A stretch of DNA of 64,000 nt. Origin: Mycobacterium gallinarum. GTDB lineage: Bacteria > Actinomycetota > Actinomycetes > Mycobacteriales > Mycobacteriaceae. A model generated the notes under the pieces. It did not search any database and was not told where the DNA came from. It saw only the letters and a program-made list of their open reading frames with translations. The translations under genes were made by a program, and so were the position numbers. Location of the stretch: the NCBI RefSeq assembly GCF_010726765.1, contig NZ_AP022601.1, positions 1,302,001-1,366,000 of the forward strand, read 5' to 3'. This document shows, piece after piece, positions 46,062 through 54,777 of this stretch. Numbering within the stretch: the stretch's first letter is position 1; the number at the start of each line of letters is the position of its first letter.

Positions 46062-47551
46062 GGAAGCTCGAATCCGGGGAATGGCCCGGTGTTCTGGAGG
46101 CAAACCGTTCTACCCAGGTGCATCTCGCCCGCCATCGCCTCGGCAATCTGCGGATCGTCGCTGCGTGCGACAACTCTTCGCCCGTCGGACAGGTGCGCGA
46201 TGATCGGAGTCCATCGAGGTCGCCCGTCTCGGTCGTAGACAACGGTGTATCCGTCCACTGTCGCGCGACCGGTCGCCTCGTCGACGCCTGCGACGGCCAG
46301 CCGCGATGAATCGATTTGAGCCTGTTCGACTGCCGTGTCGAGCAGTCGCCACCCGGCTGGCGGCGGGGTGGCCGACCACACACCGACCGAATGCTTCGTC
46401 GAATACCACCCGAGGCCGGTAACGAGTCCGGCATCGGTTGGGTCGCGTCTGCACCGTCGGACCATCTCAACGATCGAGTGGCTGACGTAATTGTTACCGG
46501 GACCGCCGTGATAAGGCAGCCCTCCGGTTACTGTGAGGCCTCTGTCGTCGAGGGGGTCCACGTCGAGAGCCTCGGCGGCCATCTGAATTGCCGACGGGAA
46601 GCAGGAGTAGAGGTCGAACCACCGAATGTCGTCGGTGGTCAATCCGCCCGCATCGAGCGCCTTTGTTGCCGCTACCTCGATACCCACGGAGCGGCTGAGG
46701 TCCGGCCGTTCCACGGGGAAGTACACGTCGTTGCAGGTCGCTGCTGACCAGGGAAAGACCCAACGGTCGCGCGAGACGCCCAATTCGTCCGCCACCTCGG
46801 CCGCCATGAGGATGAAGGCGGCAGCCATGTCGACGGACATGATGCTGTTGAGCAGCTTAGGATAGGGCACGCACACCATGCGGTTTTCCGCGGTGACTTC
46901 GCTGAGTTCGGTGGCACTTCGTGCGCGCGGGAACCAGGCCTGCTCGGGATGGCGTGCCGCCTCGGCTGTCAACGGTGCCATCAGCGTTCCCAGCCACTCC
47001 CGCTGGGCATCGAAGTCACGGCCGTGGCGCGCGGCGATCGCGGACTCGAAGATGGGATACACCTCGTGCGGCCAACTCAGACCCACCGACAGTTCGGCTT
47101 GACTCAACCCTGGGCGCGCGTCCCCCAGGGATTCGTCGCCGGAGCGGGGCGGGGGCGGCGAGTTGAGAAGTGCCCCGCCCTGGAGCTTACGCGCGGAATG
47201 CCCGCTCTCCGCCCCGACGACCAGGACGACATCTGCGCGGCCCTTGGCTATTTCGCCACCCAACACCTCGACGAGATACTGCGGGGTGTTTCCGCCGACT
47301 GGACAGCTGATGCGGCGGGCGGGACCGATGCGCATCGCTTCGGCGATCCTGCTGGCGGGATTGTCGCGCGGGATGACCAGGATGCCGGGAGTTGAGACGG
47401 TGTCGATGCGCCGCTCGACCGCGCGACCTGCGTCTCTGACCGCGAGGCGTGCGGCCTCCACCGCCAAGTCGATCGGGTCCACGAAGTCGTCCCCGCGATG
47501 GGTGACTTCGCCCACGCCGACGACAACCGGGGTACGCGCTCCTACCGACAT
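46058..47551 (-). CDS. Thiolase-like (SCP2-type) acetyl-CoA acetyltransferase family protein
   Basis: This 497-residue protein starts MSVGARTPVVVGVGEVTHRG. It has a thiolase fold with a possible nucleophile Cys in RISCPVGGNTPQYLV near residue 85, VVLVVGAESGHSARK, and the second half WFDLYSCFPSAIQMAAEALD and GLPYHGGPGNNYVSHSI. About 100 extra C-terminal residues, including WTPIIAHLSDGRRVVARSDD, resemble mycobacterial acetyltransferases with an added OB-like domain. ATG 47551 has GAGAGGG five bases upstream; GTG 47557 has no spacing. It begins an operon with the dehydrogenase and CMD genes. Confidence 0.85.
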   Translation of the reverse strand: MSVGARTPVVVGVGEVTHRGDDFVDPIDLAVEAARLAVRDAGRAVERRIDTVSTPGILVIPRDNPASRIAEAMRIGPARRISCPVGGNTPQYLVEVLGGEIAKGRADVVLVVGAESGHSARKLQGGALLNSPPPPRSGDESLGDARPGLSQAELSVGLSWPHEVYPIFESAIAARHGRDFDAQREWLGTLMAPLTAEAARHPEQAWFPRARSATELSEVTAENRMVCVPYPKLLNSIMSVDMAAAFILMAAEVADELGVSRDRWVFPWSAATCNDVYFPVERPDLSRSVGIEVAATKALDAGGLTTDDIRWFDLYSCFPSAIQMAAEALDVDPLDDRGLTVTGGLPYHGGPGNNYVSHSIVEMVRRCRRDPTDAGLVTGLGWYSTKHSVGVWSATPPPAGWRLLDTAVEQAQIDSSRLAVAGVDEATGRATVDGYTVVYDRDGRPRWTPIIAHLSDGRRVVARSDDPQIAEAMAGEMHLGRTVCLQNTGPFPGFELP

Positions 47552-47580
47552 CGGCACCCTCTCAGGGCCACGGGGCTGAC

Positions 47581-47592
47581 TTGAGACATAAC
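47581..47592 (-). promoter_or_regulatory. Shared promoter-proximal element, copy 1 (thiolase operon)
   Basis: Read towards the thiolase gene the sequence is GTTATGTCTCAA and ends 29 bases before its ATG at 47551. The same element with one change precedes the thioesterase gene at 48331. TTATGT could also be a -10 hexamer. Confidence 0.45.
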
Positions 47593-47653
47593 TGCGATGG
47601 TGTCATGTGCGTGGGCAAGTCACAATGGTGTGCGCTCGCGGCATACTGGCTGT

Positions 47654-48283
47654 GTGTCGACGAAGTTGTTGAGATGGGGCGCCGCCGCGCCGACAGATCG
47701 TGGGTCCGCTCGCGACCGGTTGCTCGATGCTGCCGAGCGGTGCCTCGAGAGTTGCGGTGTGGCGGGCACGACCATGGAGGACATCGGCAGAACAGCGGGT
47801 GTATCCAGGGCAACGGTGTATCGCTACTTCCCCAGTCGGGAGGCGGTGATGTCGGGCGTCATCATTCGCGCCGCCGAGCGTTATCTCGACCGCATCAGCC
47901 CGCGGATCGCGGCGCACGCCGACCTGGGCTCCGCGCTCGTCGATTTCGTGGAATACACAGTTGAGGCCGCGCGCCGCGAAGAGATCATCGGATTGTTGTT
48001 CGGCAGCGACGAAGAACTCGCCTGCGTGGGTCTCGCGGCGGGGACCTCGACGTCCCTCTTCGAAATCGTCACCGAATTTCTGCGTCCCATCTTCACCAAG
48101 CACTGGAGTTGCGTGGAACCGGGCGTCTCCGTCGACGACGCCGCCGAGTGGGTTGTCCGTACGATACTGAGCCTGCTGACTGTTCGAGGGCCGCGGGAGC
48201 GCAGTCGTGACGGACTCCGGGCGTTTCTGTCGAGGTTCCTCCTTCCCGCGATCCTGGCGGGTGACCACCGTCGGCCGGTGTGA
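47654..48283 (+). CDS. TetR family transcriptional regulator
   Basis: This regulator has 209 residues from GTG 47654 (MSTKLLRWGAAAPTDRGSAR). The helix-turn-helix is at about residues 20-65 (LLDAAERCLESCGVAGTTM, DIGRTAGVSRATVYRYFPSR). The longer open frame to 47597 overlaps the promoter of the divergent thiolase operon and is not favoured. It lies between the thiolase operon and the thioesterase/hydrolase pair, whose upstream regions share GTWATGTCTCAA. It is the most likely regulator of both (inference). Confidence 0.88.
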   Translation: MSTKLLRWGAAAPTDRGSARDRLLDAAERCLESCGVAGTTMEDIGRTAGVSRATVYRYFPSREAVMSGVIIRAAERYLDRISPRIAAHADLGSALVDFVEYTVEAARREEIIGLLFGSDEELACVGLAAGTSTSLFEIVTEFLRPIFTKHWSCVEPGVSVDDAAEWVVRTILSLLTVRGPRERSRDGLRAFLSRFLLPAILAGDHRRPV

Positions 48284-48293
48284 CAACTACGGC

Positions 48294-48305
48294 GTAATGT
48301 CTCAA
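48294..48305 (+). promoter_or_regulatory. Shared promoter-proximal element, copy 2 (thioesterase gene)
   Basis: GTAATGTCTCAA ends 25 bases before the GTG start at 48331. The distance and orientation relative to the gene are nearly the same as for copy 1 at 47581-47592. Confidence 0.45.
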
Positions 48306-48330
48306 CCGCAGCTGAGGTAGGAGGCCGGAA

Positions 48331-48774
48331 GTGTCTGTGCAATTCACCACGTTCAACGAAGAGGTCGCTGAGCAACTAAAGAGCGCAGCAGAAACCACGG
48401 GCGGGTTGGCCGGTTATCTCGGCTTCCGCCACACGGAATTCACTGCGGGACGGCTCGTCGCGGAGATGGACGCACGCGACGACCTGAAGACGCCTTTCGG
48501 CAACCTGCATGGGGGCTGCTTGTCGGCCATGGTCGACCACTGCCTCGGAGTGGTGTTTTATCCCGTGATTCCGATGGGATCCTGGGTCGCGACGACGGAG
48601 TTCAAACTGAATCTGCTCCGTCCTGTCTCCAGTGGCACGTGCGTAGCCATGGCTGAGATCATCTCGCTGGGCAGAACCAGCGGTGTGGCGCGGATCGACA
48701 TCAGCAATGACGGCAGAGCGGTGTGTGCGGCCCAGGGCACCGTCACCGTCGTCGCACCGAAGACGAACTCCTGA
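48331..48774 (+). CDS. PaaI-type hotdog thioesterase
   Basis: This 147-residue single hotdog domain carries the PaaI-type motif NLHGGCLSAMVDHCLGVVFY near residue 57 (HGG and catalytic Asp), followed by WVATTEFKLNLLRPV. It probably hydrolyses acyl-CoA. The GTG start has TAGGAGG eleven bases upstream. It follows the TetR gene by 47 bases and overlaps the hydrolase gene by one base (TGATG). Confidence 0.87.
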   Translation: MSVQFTTFNEEVAEQLKSAAETTGGLAGYLGFRHTEFTAGRLVAEMDARDDLKTPFGNLHGGCLSAMVDHCLGVVFYPVIPMGSWVATTEFKLNLLRPVSSGTCVAMAEIISLGRTSGVARIDISNDGRAVCAAQGTVTVVAPKTNS

Positions 48775-49685
48775 TGCCTGCACACAGAGCAAGTGATTCG
48801 TCGGTCCCTGTCGTCGAGCGCGTGCCCACGGCCGACGGGCTGTCGCTGGCCGTCGACCTCTATCGCTGTGACGCGCCGCGGGCGGTTGTGTTGCTCCTTC
48901 ACGGCGGCGGTCAGAGCCGACATGCCTGGGACGTCACCGCCCAACGCCTGCACCAGCGGGGCTACACGGTAGCCACGTACGACACCAGGGGACACGGGGA
49001 CAGCGACTGGGATCCGGACGGACGCTATGACATGGACCGGCTGGGGTCCGACCTGCTGGCCGTGCGCTCATACGCCGATTCCGGCCGCCCAGTTGCCGCG
49101 ATCGGGGCTTCGTTGGGCGGTTTGACCATTCTCGGCACGCACTTGCTCGCCTCGCCGGAGCTATGGCGCGCTGTCGTTCTGGTTGACGTCACTCCGCGAA
49201 TGGAGATGCACGGCGCCCGACGAGTCGTAGCGTTCATGGCGGCACATCCCGAAGGTTTCGACAGCCTGGAGTCGGCCGCTGACGTGATCGCCGCCTACAA
49301 TCCGCACCGTCCTCGCCCCGAAAACGTCGACGGCCTCCAAAAAGTTCTCCGGCTACGGACAGACGGTCGGTGGGTCTGGCGATGGGACCCTGCGTTTGTG
49401 ACGTCGAATTTCCAGTTCCTCCAGGGTGATCCAGACGAAGGCGCTAGAGACTTCGAAATGATGAGCGCGTTCCTTCTCGATGGCGCGCGGCAGGTGTCCG
49501 CGCCGACGCTGCTGGTCCGCGGCCTGCTATCCGACATCGTCTCCGAAGAGACAGTGAAGGACTTCCTCACCTTGGTTCCCCACGCGCAAACCGTCGACGT
49601 GTCGGGCGCAGGCCACATGGTTGCTGGCGACAACAACGACGAATTCTCGACGGTGGTCGTCGACTTTCTCGACAGGACCATATGA
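48774..49685 (+). CDS. Alpha/beta hydrolase
   Basis: This 303-residue hydrolase shows the oxyanion segment VVLLLHGGGQSRHAW near residue 40, DTRGHGDSDWD, the nucleophile elbow AAIGASLGGLTIL near 107, an acid in LLVRGLLSDIVSE and the catalytic His in VSGAGHMVAGDNNDEF near the end. The ATG overlaps the thioesterase stop, so the two act together, perhaps in acyl-chain or ester release. The substrate cannot be told. The open frame extends upstream inside the thioesterase gene. Confidence 0.88.
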   Translation: MPAHRASDSSVPVVERVPTADGLSLAVDLYRCDAPRAVVLLLHGGGQSRHAWDVTAQRLHQRGYTVATYDTRGHGDSDWDPDGRYDMDRLGSDLLAVRSYADSGRPVAAIGASLGGLTILGTHLLASPELWRAVVLVDVTPRMEMHGARRVVAFMAAHPEGFDSLESAADVIAAYNPHRPRPENVDGLQKVLRLRTDGRWVWRWDPAFVTSNFQFLQGDPDEGARDFEMMSAFLLDGARQVSAPTLLVRGLLSDIVSEETVKDFLTLVPHAQTVDVSGAGHMVAGDNNDEFSTVVVDFLDRTI

Positions 49686-49736
49686 ACCCTGCAGTCGGTT
49701 TACTGCCCTTTCAGGGCTGGCGCCTATCCTGCTTCT

Positions 49737-50357
49737 ATGCCAACTGAACCAGTTCGGATGTCTTTCCGCCGGCATGTGCGCGAACAGGTTCTGAGGGCGA
49801 CACGAGAACTCACCATCGAGAAGGGCTGGGATCAGGTCCGGATGAGCGAGGTTGCCGAATCGGTCGGCGTCTCCCGCCCGACGTTGTACAAAGAGTTCGG
49901 CGACAAAAAGGGGCTCGGTGACGCGCTTGTGGTGTCAGAGGGCCAGCGCTTCGTGGAAGGCATTCGTGCCGTCCTTGCCGAACATGTGGGCGATGTGCAG
50001 GGCGGCATCACCGCAGCGGTGCAGTTCACCCTCTCTGAAGCAGAAGGCAGCCCGCTCCTCAAGGCAGTTCTGACGTCCAACCCCTCGGGGAATGATGGCG
50101 GTGGCTCGTCGTCTACGGGGGTCCTTCCTCTTCTGCCGACCTCGGCTTCCCTGCTTCAGCTCTGCTCCGGGGCTCTGACCACGTGGTTTAACGACCACTT
50201 CGCCGATCTCGACCCCGAAGACGTCGAGGACGTCGCAGATGTTCTGGTGCGACTGACAGTGAGTCATGTTGTACTCCCAGCCGCGGACATCGCCACCACT
50301 GGTGAGCGGATCTCCCGCGTAGCACTCAGGTACCTGGGAGTTGTCCACAGTTTGTGA
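49737..50357 (+). CDS. TetR family transcriptional regulator
   Basis: This 206-residue protein has a helix-turn-helix at about residues 12-60 (QVLRATRELTIEKGWDQV, SEVAESVGVSRPTLYKEF). The ligand domain is poorly conserved, with a Gly/Ser-rich loop (GNDGGGSSSTGVL). It follows the hydrolase by 51 bases and is convergent with the ferredoxin reductase gene. TATCCT at 49724-49729 is a possible -10, implying a nearly leaderless transcript. Its target may be the thioesterase/hydrolase pair or itself. Confidence 0.87.
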   Translation: MPTEPVRMSFRRHVREQVLRATRELTIEKGWDQVRMSEVAESVGVSRPTLYKEFGDKKGLGDALVVSEGQRFVEGIRAVLAEHVGDVQGGITAAVQFTLSEAEGSPLLKAVLTSNPSGNDGGGSSSTGVLPLLPTSASLLQLCSGALTTWFNDHFADLDPEDVEDVADVLVRLTVSHVVLPAADIATTGERISRVALRYLGVVHSL

Positions 50358-50441
50358 CCAACAAGCTTTCGCGACCTATGCATCTGAGCAGACGGCAGAG
50401 TCTGCGGAGTTTCGAGCGCATGGTTTCACCGTCGCAGGGAG

Positions 50442-51641
50442 TCAGATCGAGCCGGCGAGGAGGTCTGAGCGGTCAACCCGAAGTTGCTGGCTGATGGCCC
50501 GCTTACTGGACATGAAATCGCGAGGACGATTGACGCAGTCGGCGGCGATGAGTTCGCCCTCGCGGAAGTAGAAGCAGCTGAAGTCACGGTCACGCGACGG
50601 GTCACCACTGAGCAACACTTCGTCGTATCCGGCGTTGAGACCGGCAATTTGGAGTTTGAGATCGTACTGGTCGGACCAGAACCACGGAAGCGCAGCGATC
50701 GCGCTGTGTTTACCGCAGATTGTCGCCGCAGCGATCTTGGCCTGCTCGCCGGCACTCGGCACGCACTCCAAGCGAATACGCGAGCCGTATCGGGCCATGG
50801 TGTGGCTGGTGCAGTCGCCGGCTGCCACGATGTCGGGGTCGCTGGTGCGGGCCTGGTCGTCGATCACAATGCCGTTGTCAATAAATAATCCTGCGGCCGC
50901 AGCGAGCTCGGTATTCGGCACCACACCGACGCCGACGATCACCAAGTCGGCGGGGATCGATTCGCCGTCAGCCAGCACGACCTCCTGCACCCCACCGTTA
51001 CCGGAGAAGGCTTCGACGAGAGCGTGTGTTCGGATCTCCACTCCCTCGCCGCGGTGGATTCGCGTGTAAAACGCGGAAACCTCCGGCGCGGTGACCCGTT
51101 CGAGTACACGCTCGGTTGCCTCGAGGACAGTGACGTTCATGCCGAGCGAACACAGCGAGGCCGCCGTTTCCAACCCGATGTAACCGCCGCCCACGATCAC
51201 GACCCTCCGACCCGGTGCGGCGGCGGCACGGATCAACTCGACGTCTGCAGCGGTACGCAGGTAGTGAATTCCGGGAAGATCCACCCCTGGTGTGGGGAGT
51301 CGTCTGGCCCTTGCGCCGGTGCACAACGCGAGCTTGGTGTACGTCAGCGTGTCGCCGGTGCTCAGAGACACACGCTTGGCACTCCGGTGGATCGCCTCCA
51401 CGGTCGCATTGAAGAGTCGAATGTTCTGCTTTTCGTAGAAATCAGCGCCGCGAATCAGGAGGTCGTCGAGGCCGTTCTTGCCGGCCAGGTATCCCTTCGA
51501 CAACGGAGGCCGGTGGTAGGGCAGTCCCCCCTCGTCGCCGATGAGCACGACCTCCCCAGCCCACCCCTCCCTTCGAAGATTAGCTGCCAACTGCGCGCCG
51601 GCGTGGCTCGCGCCGACGATCACCGCTCGTTCGGGAGTCAT
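50442..51641 (-). CDS. Ferredoxin reductase of the CYP153 alkane hydroxylase system
   Basis: This FAD/NAD-dependent reductase of 399 residues belongs to the putidaredoxin/rhodocoxin reductase type. The FAD motif is AVIVGASHAGAQLAANLRRE at the N-terminus, followed by GLPYHRPPLSKGYL. The NAD motif is VVIVGGGYIGLETAASLCSL near residue 147, and AAGDCTSH near 284 completes FAD binding. It overlaps the P450 stop by four bases (ATGA), so it receives NADH electrons and passes them to the ferredoxin of the same operon. Confidence 0.92.
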   Translation of the reverse strand: MTPERAVIVGASHAGAQLAANLRREGWAGEVVLIGDEGGLPYHRPPLSKGYLAGKNGLDDLLIRGADFYEKQNIRLFNATVEAIHRSAKRVSLSTGDTLTYTKLALCTGARARRLPTPGVDLPGIHYLRTAADVELIRAAAAPGRRVVIVGGGYIGLETAASLCSLGMNVTVLEATERVLERVTAPEVSAFYTRIHRGEGVEIRTHALVEAFSGNGGVQEVVLADGESIPADLVIVGVGVVPNTELAAAAGLFIDNGIVIDDQARTSDPDIVAAGDCTSHTMARYGSRIRLECVPSAGEQAKIAAATICGKHSAIAALPWFWSDQYDLKLQIAGLNAGYDEVLLSGDPSRDRDFSCFYFREGELIAADCVNRPRDFMSSKRAISQQLRVDRSDLLAGSI

Positions 51642-53026
51642 GCACTCGGCCTGGGAGTGAGGCGAACCATCAGCTTGCTGATACCCCTGACGAAATTCGA
51701 TTGCACATACTCGGGTTCGCCGACCACCTCGATGTTCTCAAAGCGAGGGAGCAATTCCTCCCACAGGATTCGAAGCTGCAACTCAGCAAGTCGGTTTCCC
51801 ATACACCTGTGCACGCCGAACCCGAACGAGATGTGATTGCGGGCGTTGCTCCTATCGATGATCAACTCATCGGCCCGCTCGAAGACACGCTCATCGCGGT
51901 TACCAGAGGCGTACCACATCACGACCTTGTCGCCCTTGCGGATGAATTGCCCGTTCAACATGATGTCTTTTTTCGCGACTCGGCGCATGTACGCCAACGG
52001 AGTCTGCCAGCGAATGATCTCGGATACCATGTTGGGAATCAGGTCAGGGTTCGCCTTCAACTTCTCGAACTGATCGGGGAACTGGTTCAAGGCGAGAACC
52101 CCTCCGCTCATCGAGTTGCGAGTCGTGTCGTTTCCCCCGACGATCAGCAATACCAAATTGCCGAGGAACTCCATCGGGCGGTCGATGAGATCCTTCGTGT
52201 CCTCGTTGGCCTGCAGCATCGTGATCAGATCGAAGCCCGGTTGCTCCCCGTTGGCGGTACGGGCCGCCTTGTCATGCCAGAGAGCGCTGAGTCCCTTAGC
52301 CATGTCGACCATGCCACGAAACACTCTGTCGTTGTCGGAAGGACCACCATTGGCTTGCTCCATGGAGGTGGCGAGGTCCGACCATTCCACGAGCTTGTGC
52401 CGCTGCTCGTACGGGAAGTCCAGCAGGGTCGCGAGCATGCGCGCTGTCAGCTCGATGGAGACGTGGTGCACCCAATTGAACGGCTGATCCACCGGTAGAT
52501 TGTCCAGCACTTCCTGGACACGCGAGCGGATCAGCCCCTCCATCTCGCGCAGGTTCTTCGGCGCGACAACCCCTTGGACGGAAGCTCGCTGCAGGTCGTG
52601 TTGTGGCGGGTCCATCGCGATGAACATGGCGATGTCCAAAAAGCGGGGGGGTCTCCCGATGATGATGAACGGCTCTGCGGAGAAAGCCTCGTGGTTCTTG
52701 TCGACGGCGATGATGTCCGCGTGGCGGGTCACCGACCAGAACGGGCCGAACGGACTGTTGGCCTGGTAATGCACCGGCGCCTCGTTGCGCACGCGTTCGA
52801 AGTAGGACTTCCAGCGGCCTTGGCGGTAGAGGAACGGGTTGCTGAGATCGATGTCGGCGATATCGACGTCCTCGACCGGGGGAATAGGGGTCTCGGTGAA
52901 GATCTTCTTACCATTGGCGCCGGTTACCCACCGGCGTGTCTTGTCGTACAGGTGTGCGCCGCGGATTTGCAGCTCCAAAGGCACGGCAGACTGGGCTTTG
53001 GCGGTCACTGTCGCGGGAATACTCAT
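51638..53026 (-). CDS. Cytochrome P450, CYP153 family alkane/fatty-acid terminal hydroxylase
   Basis: This 462-residue P450 shows the haem-binding loop FGFGVHRCMGNRLAELQLRI (Cys about 408), the I-helix oxygen-binding LIVGGNDTTRNSMSGGVLAL and the ExxR region SEIIRWQTPLAYMRR. MFIAMDPPQHDLQR and WYASGNRDERVF are shared with CYP153A6-type terminal alkane hydroxylases, as I recall those sequences. The N-terminus is longer than in CYP153A6 (GAHLYDKTRRWVTGANGKK), as in other CYP153 branches. ATG 53026 has GGAGGG seven bases upstream and is preferred to 53047. The operon order is ferredoxin, P450, reductase. Confidence 0.93.
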   Translation of the reverse strand: MSIPATVTAKAQSAVPLELQIRGAHLYDKTRRWVTGANGKKIFTETPIPPVEDVDIADIDLSNPFLYRQGRWKSYFERVRNEAPVHYQANSPFGPFWSVTRHADIIAVDKNHEAFSAEPFIIIGRPPRFLDIAMFIAMDPPQHDLQRASVQGVVAPKNLREMEGLIRSRVQEVLDNLPVDQPFNWVHHVSIELTARMLATLLDFPYEQRHKLVEWSDLATSMEQANGGPSDNDRVFRGMVDMAKGLSALWHDKAARTANGEQPGFDLITMLQANEDTKDLIDRPMEFLGNLVLLIVGGNDTTRNSMSGGVLALNQFPDQFEKLKANPDLIPNMVSEIIRWQTPLAYMRRVAKKDIMLNGQFIRKGDKVVMWYASGNRDERVFERADELIIDRSNARNHISFGFGVHRCMGNRLAELQLRILWEELLPRFENIEVVGEPEYVQSNFVRGISKLMVRLTPRPSA

Positions 53027-53056
53027 ATTTCGTCCCTCCAAATTCATGACGTTGTT

Positions 53057-53377
53057 TCAGAGCTGGAATTCGGGTAGCTCGACCGTCAAGCCATCCCATG
53101 CCTTGGAGGCGGCCATCTGGCAAGACAGCCTCGACGTCGGCTGACGCTCAGGGTTCATCGCGAGCATCTCCTCTTCGTTGGCGCCGCAGAGACCCACGGT
53201 GTCCGACCACTCGGGAGCGACGATCACGTGGCACGTTCCGCAGGCGGCTTCCCCTCCACAATCGCCGTCGATGCCGGGCACCGCGTTGTTGACCGCGATC
53301 TGCATTAAGGACTGCCCCTCGGTCAAGGGGGCTTCGTACTTCTCGCCATCATGAGAGACGAAGGTGACGACTGCCAT
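53057..53377 (-). CDS. [2Fe-2S] ferredoxin of the CYP153 system
   Basis: This 106-residue ferredoxin is of the adrenodoxin/putidaredoxin type. Cluster ligands are in GDCGGEAACGTCHVIV (C-x5-C-x2-C) and the fourth Cys in SRLSCQMAAS. It is the first gene of the operon and passes electrons from the reductase to the P450, 30 bases downstream. It is divergent from the AraC regulator gene, with 115 bases between starts. GGAGAG lies upstream of ATG 53377. Confidence 0.94.
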   Translation of the reverse strand: MAVVTFVSHDGEKYEAPLTEGQSLMQIAVNNAVPGIDGDCGGEAACGTCHVIVAPEWSDTVGLCGANEEEMLAMNPERQPTSRLSCQMAASKAWDGLTVELPEFQL

Positions 53378-53450
53378 GGTTAACTCTCCTCAATCTCGAA
53401 CTCCTCGTAATTAGTGTTGTCGCGCGTGACCAGCGTCGCTAGTCTCGTAG

Positions 53451-53463
53451 AACTCAAAGAGTT
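53451..53463. promoter_or_regulatory. Small palindrome in the CYP153/araC control region
   Basis: AACTC-AAA-GAGTT lies between the divergent ferredoxin and AraC genes, 29 bases before the AraC GTG. It could be a regulator half-site or structured leader; sequence alone does not decide. Confidence 0.3.
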
Positions 53464-53492
53464 GTGTTTTTAGCTCACGCGCAAGGAGGCAC

Positions 53493-54497
53493 GTGAAACT
53501 CGACGACTCGGGTATGCCAGCGCTTGCTTTCCTGCAGATGCTGGACAGCGAGGCGCTGGGGCATGACGCAAGCAATGCGCTCCGCAGCCTCATGGTTCGC
53601 GACCACGTCACCGAGTCGATGTTGGTGGGGCGCGACGCGCAGGTCCCCTTACGGTGGTTCAGGGAGATATACCCCGATTTCGATTGTGATCAGGGAACCC
53701 GTCTGGGTTTCGCGTTCGCCGAACACGCCAAACTGACGTCCTTTGGGGCACTCAGTGTTCCCTTGGTCAGCGCGGGCTCGGTAGCCGAGGTTGTTGAGTT
53801 GCTTGCTTATCTGCCGGTGATCACAACAGCCCTCAGCCCGTCGTTCCATTCGACTGAACGCGGCCTCACGATCGGGCTCACCGGTCGCACAGGTGACGCT
53901 GGCCTGAACTGCCTGGCCGTCACCTACGGTGGGCTGGCGCTGCTGCGTCTGCTCGACATGCTCGCGGGTGCCGTACCGAATATTGAACTGCATCTGAGTC
54001 ATTCAGCGCCGGAGTCGTGGGTTCTTCATGAAGAAGTGTTGGCGGGTCGGATCTTCTTCGGCGCCCCCAGCTCGTTCGTCCACGTTCCCGCGGCTACGCT
54101 CGAGGAGGTCTGTCGATTCTCCGATCCTGTTGCGTATCGGATTGCCGTCACCGATTTGCAGCGAACTCTCGATCAACGACGTGACACGTCGTTCTCCGAA
54201 AAAGTAAGGGATCTGCTGGAGAAAGATCCCGGACAATCGAACATTAGCCGGACGGCGGGCGAGCTCTCGATATCCCCGAGCACGTTGAAGCGGCGCCTCA
54301 GCGAAGAGGGGACCACCTTTCGCGAATTACGTCAGTCGTTCTTGCAGGAGCGAGCAATTCTGCGACTTCTCGACAGCTCGGTGTCTGTAAGCGAGATCGC
54401 GGCAGAACTCGGGTACGCGGACCTCACGAACTTCACACATGCCTTCAAACGGTGGACCGGTCGTTCACCGCGCCACTTCAGAAAAACGCGCGACTGA
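53493..54497 (+). CDS. AraC family transcriptional regulator, likely alkane-system activator
   Basis: This 334-residue protein has an N-terminal arabinose-binding-like effector domain of the OruR/ArgR type (about residues 20-210) and a C-terminal double helix-turn-helix (about 240-332; GELSISPSTLKRRLSEEGTT, SEIAAELGYADLTNFTHAF). RSPRHFRKTR is the usual end. The GTG start has AAGGAGG five bases upstream. It is divergent from the CYP153 operon, and known CYP153 operons of actinobacteria also have an adjacent AraC-type regulator, so alkane-responsive activation is the likely job. Confidence 0.9.
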   Translation: MKLDDSGMPALAFLQMLDSEALGHDASNALRSLMVRDHVTESMLVGRDAQVPLRWFREIYPDFDCDQGTRLGFAFAEHAKLTSFGALSVPLVSAGSVAEVVELLAYLPVITTALSPSFHSTERGLTIGLTGRTGDAGLNCLAVTYGGLALLRLLDMLAGAVPNIELHLSHSAPESWVLHEEVLAGRIFFGAPSSFVHVPAATLEEVCRFSDPVAYRIAVTDLQRTLDQRRDTSFSEKVRDLLEKDPGQSNISRTAGELSISPSTLKRRLSEEGTTFRELRQSFLQERAILRLLDSSVSVSEIAAELGYADLTNFTHAFKRWTGRSPRHFRKTRD

Positions 54498-54510
54498 GCG
54501 CGCATTGATC

Positions 54511-54530
54511 CGCCCGGCGTGCGCCGGGCG
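54511..54530 (+). terminator. GC-rich hairpin after the araC gene
   Basis: CGCCCGGCG (54511-54519), loop TG, CGCCGGGCG (54522-54530) forms a perfect nine-pair stem 13 bases after the AraC stop. No T-run follows. Mycobacterial terminators often lack one, so termination is plausible. The remaining bases to 54777 hold no gene I can support. Confidence 0.5.
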
Positions 54531-54777
54531 CCCACCGGAACCAGCGGGCTTCACGATCGGCCGCGTCTGTCACCTGGACAGCGTCGAGAAACGACACGAG
54601 CGGCGCGGGTTTCGGTCATCCCGGCGCCCTCTTGGGAAGAGGCGCAACGACTTTCCAGATTATTCATACCGCGCTAGCGGCGGGTGCGGGCGGGGGTGAC
54701 TCGGACCGCTGGGCACGCTATGCTAACCGTCGTTCACGTCGGGGCCGGCGTTGAACGCGTGGTCGAGAGGAGCCCGG

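Noticed and set aside
54531..54777. Small gene between the AraC gene and the thiolase
   Set aside because: The short open frame here lacks a ribosome site and recognisable sequence; it overlaps the hairpin and the likely promoter of the catabolic operon.
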